From contig DATBMB010000186.1 in assembly GCA_036555035.1 (NCBI GenBank), forward strand, positions 1-5,232: a stretch of DNA of 5,232 nucleotides, read 5' to 3'. Positions 4,551-5,232 of the stretch are shown piece after piece. The position numbers and the translations under genes were made by a program. The notes under the pieces are model-generated. The model was given only the letters and a program-made list of their open reading frames with translations. It was not told where the DNA came from and did not search any database. The DNA comes from SG8-41 sp036555035 (lineage in GTDB: Bacteria; Pseudomonadota; Gammaproteobacteria; Burkholderiales; SG8-41). Position 1 is the stretch's first letter. The number at the start of each line of letters is the position of its first letter.

Positions 4551-5232
4551 TCACTCTCCGCGCAGGAGTTCGTTGATGCTGGTCTTGGCGCGCGTGCGCG
4601 CGTCGACCTGCTTGACGATGACGGCGCAATACAGGCTGCAGCGCCCGTCGGCGGCCGGCAGGCTCCCGGGCACCACGACGGATCCCGCGGGAACCCGACC
4701 ATAGAGAATTTCTCCGGTCTGCCGGTGGAAGATGCGGGTGCTCGCCCCGATGAACACGCCCATCGACACGACGCTGCCTTCCTCGATCACGACGCCCTCG
4801 ACGATCTCGGAGCGCGCGCCGATGAAGCACCCGTCCTCGATGATGGTGGGCCCGGCCTGCAGCGGCTCCAGCACCCCGCCGATGCCCACGCCCCCCGAGA
4901 GGTGCACGTTCCTGCCGATCTGCGCGCAGGAGCCGACCGTCGCCCAGGTGTCCACCATGGTGCCTTCGTCCACGTAGGCGCCGATGTTGACGAACGAAGG
5001 CATCAGCACGACGTTGCGGGCGATGTGCGCGCCGCGGCGGACGATGGCGCCCGGCACGGCGCGGAAGCCGGCCTTTTCGAAGGAAGCCTCGCCCCAGCCG
5101 AGGAATTTCGAATGCACCTTGTCCCACCAGGGGCCGGGCGAAGCGTCCCCGTTGCCGGCGGCGGCGCCGATGAGTTTGTTCGGAGTGATGCGAAACGAGA
5201 GCAGCACCGCCTTCTTCAGCCATTGGTGCGTG
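4551..5232 (-). CDS. dapD: Tetrahydrodipicolinate N-succinyltransferase DapD, 5' end outside window
   Basis: DapD transfers succinyl from succinyl-CoA to tetrahydrodipicolinate, a cytoplasmic step of the succinylase route to meso-diaminopimelate and lysine; the enzyme is a trimer. The frame runs open to the right edge: before the GTG at 5207 it still reads THQWLKKA, matching the family's THQWLKKAVLLSF, so that GTG is an internal Val codon and not the start. Visible are 227 codons (226 complete sense codons plus the stop); by comparison with the E. coli protein as I recall it (about 274 residues) roughly 54 N-terminal residues are missing. The left-handed beta-helix is plain: ARNVVLMPSFVNIGAYVDEG, then TMVDTWATVGSCAQIG, VHLSGGVGIGGVLEPLQ, TIIEDGCFIGARSEIVEG and VSMGVFIGASTRI. 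It ends YGRVPAGSVVVPGSLP, YCAVIVKQVDARTRAKTSIN, ELLRGE. All hallmark blocks are intact. It is separated from pilU by 150 bases with a hairpin, and no dapE follows. Confidence 0.95.
   Translation of the reverse strand, partial: THQWLKKAVLLSFRITPNKLIGAAAGNGDASPGPWWDKVHSKFLGWGEASFEKAGFRAVPGAIVRRGAHIARNVVLMPSFVNIGAYVDEGTMVDTWATVGSCAQIGRNVHLSGGVGIGGVLEPLQAGPTIIEDGCFIGARSEIVEGVVIEEGSVVSMGVFIGASTRIFHRQTGEILYGRVPAGSVVVPGSLPAADGRCSLYCAVIVKQVDARTRAKTSINELLRGE

Noticed and set aside
4391..4702. A 103-codon minus-strand frame spanning the dapD-pilU gap, a candidate small protein
   Set aside because: Half of it overlaps dapD in another phase, the part in the gap runs through the hairpin, no ribosome binding site was seen before its internal ATG, and the composition is unremarkable.
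4510..5223. A 237-codon minus-strand frame overlapping dapD in another phase
   Set aside because: Extremely Arg/Gly-rich product with no family resemblance; dapD in the correct phase is unmistakable.

Overview
The window is GC-rich, densely coding DNA from a proteobacterium, most likely a betaproteobacterium. Signs of this are the Gram-negative outer-membrane protein, the succinylase-type lysine enzyme DapD, and the placing of dapD, a PilT/PilU-type ATPase gene and prmB side by side, an order I associate with Betaproteobacteria from memory. No rRNA, tRNA, CRISPR array, insertion sequence or phage gene is visible. The content reads as chromosomal backbone with one less ordinary cell-envelope pair at the left end.

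Left block (1-1480, minus strand): a two-gene unit. The first gene (161-1480) encodes an exported protein with N-terminal tetratricopeptide-like helices and a C-terminal outer-membrane beta-barrel that resembles the SLAM (DUF560) family. It is followed after 38 bases by the beginning of a secreted protein that looks like a FecR-domain protein (122 down to 1, running off the window). The gap holds a perfect AAGGAGG ribosome binding site.

Centre (1481-2421): an 86-base divergent intergenic region carries a TACAAT box on the minus strand and an overlapping imperfect palindrome. To its right lies rluB on the plus strand, encoding the 23S rRNA pseudouridine synthase.

Right block (2351-5232, minus strand): dapD (5' end outside the window), then 150 bases with a long imperfect hairpin, then a pilU-like type IV pilus retraction ATPase gene with an ideal ribosome binding site, then prmB starting at GTG four bases after the pilU stop. 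prmB converges on rluB and the two reading frames overlap tail to tail by 71 bases. dapE, which I would expect close to dapD and prmB in this group, is not between them.

Functionally the window mixes ribosome modification (RluB on rRNA, PrmB on ribosomal protein L3), lysine/diaminopimelate synthesis (DapD), pilus retraction (PilU) and outer-membrane/periplasmic export (SLAM-like plus FecR-like). No clearly new system is proven. The best leads are the SLAM-like/FecR-like pair, the pilU gene inside a dap-prmB neighbourhood with its upstream hairpin, and the overlapping convergent gene ends.
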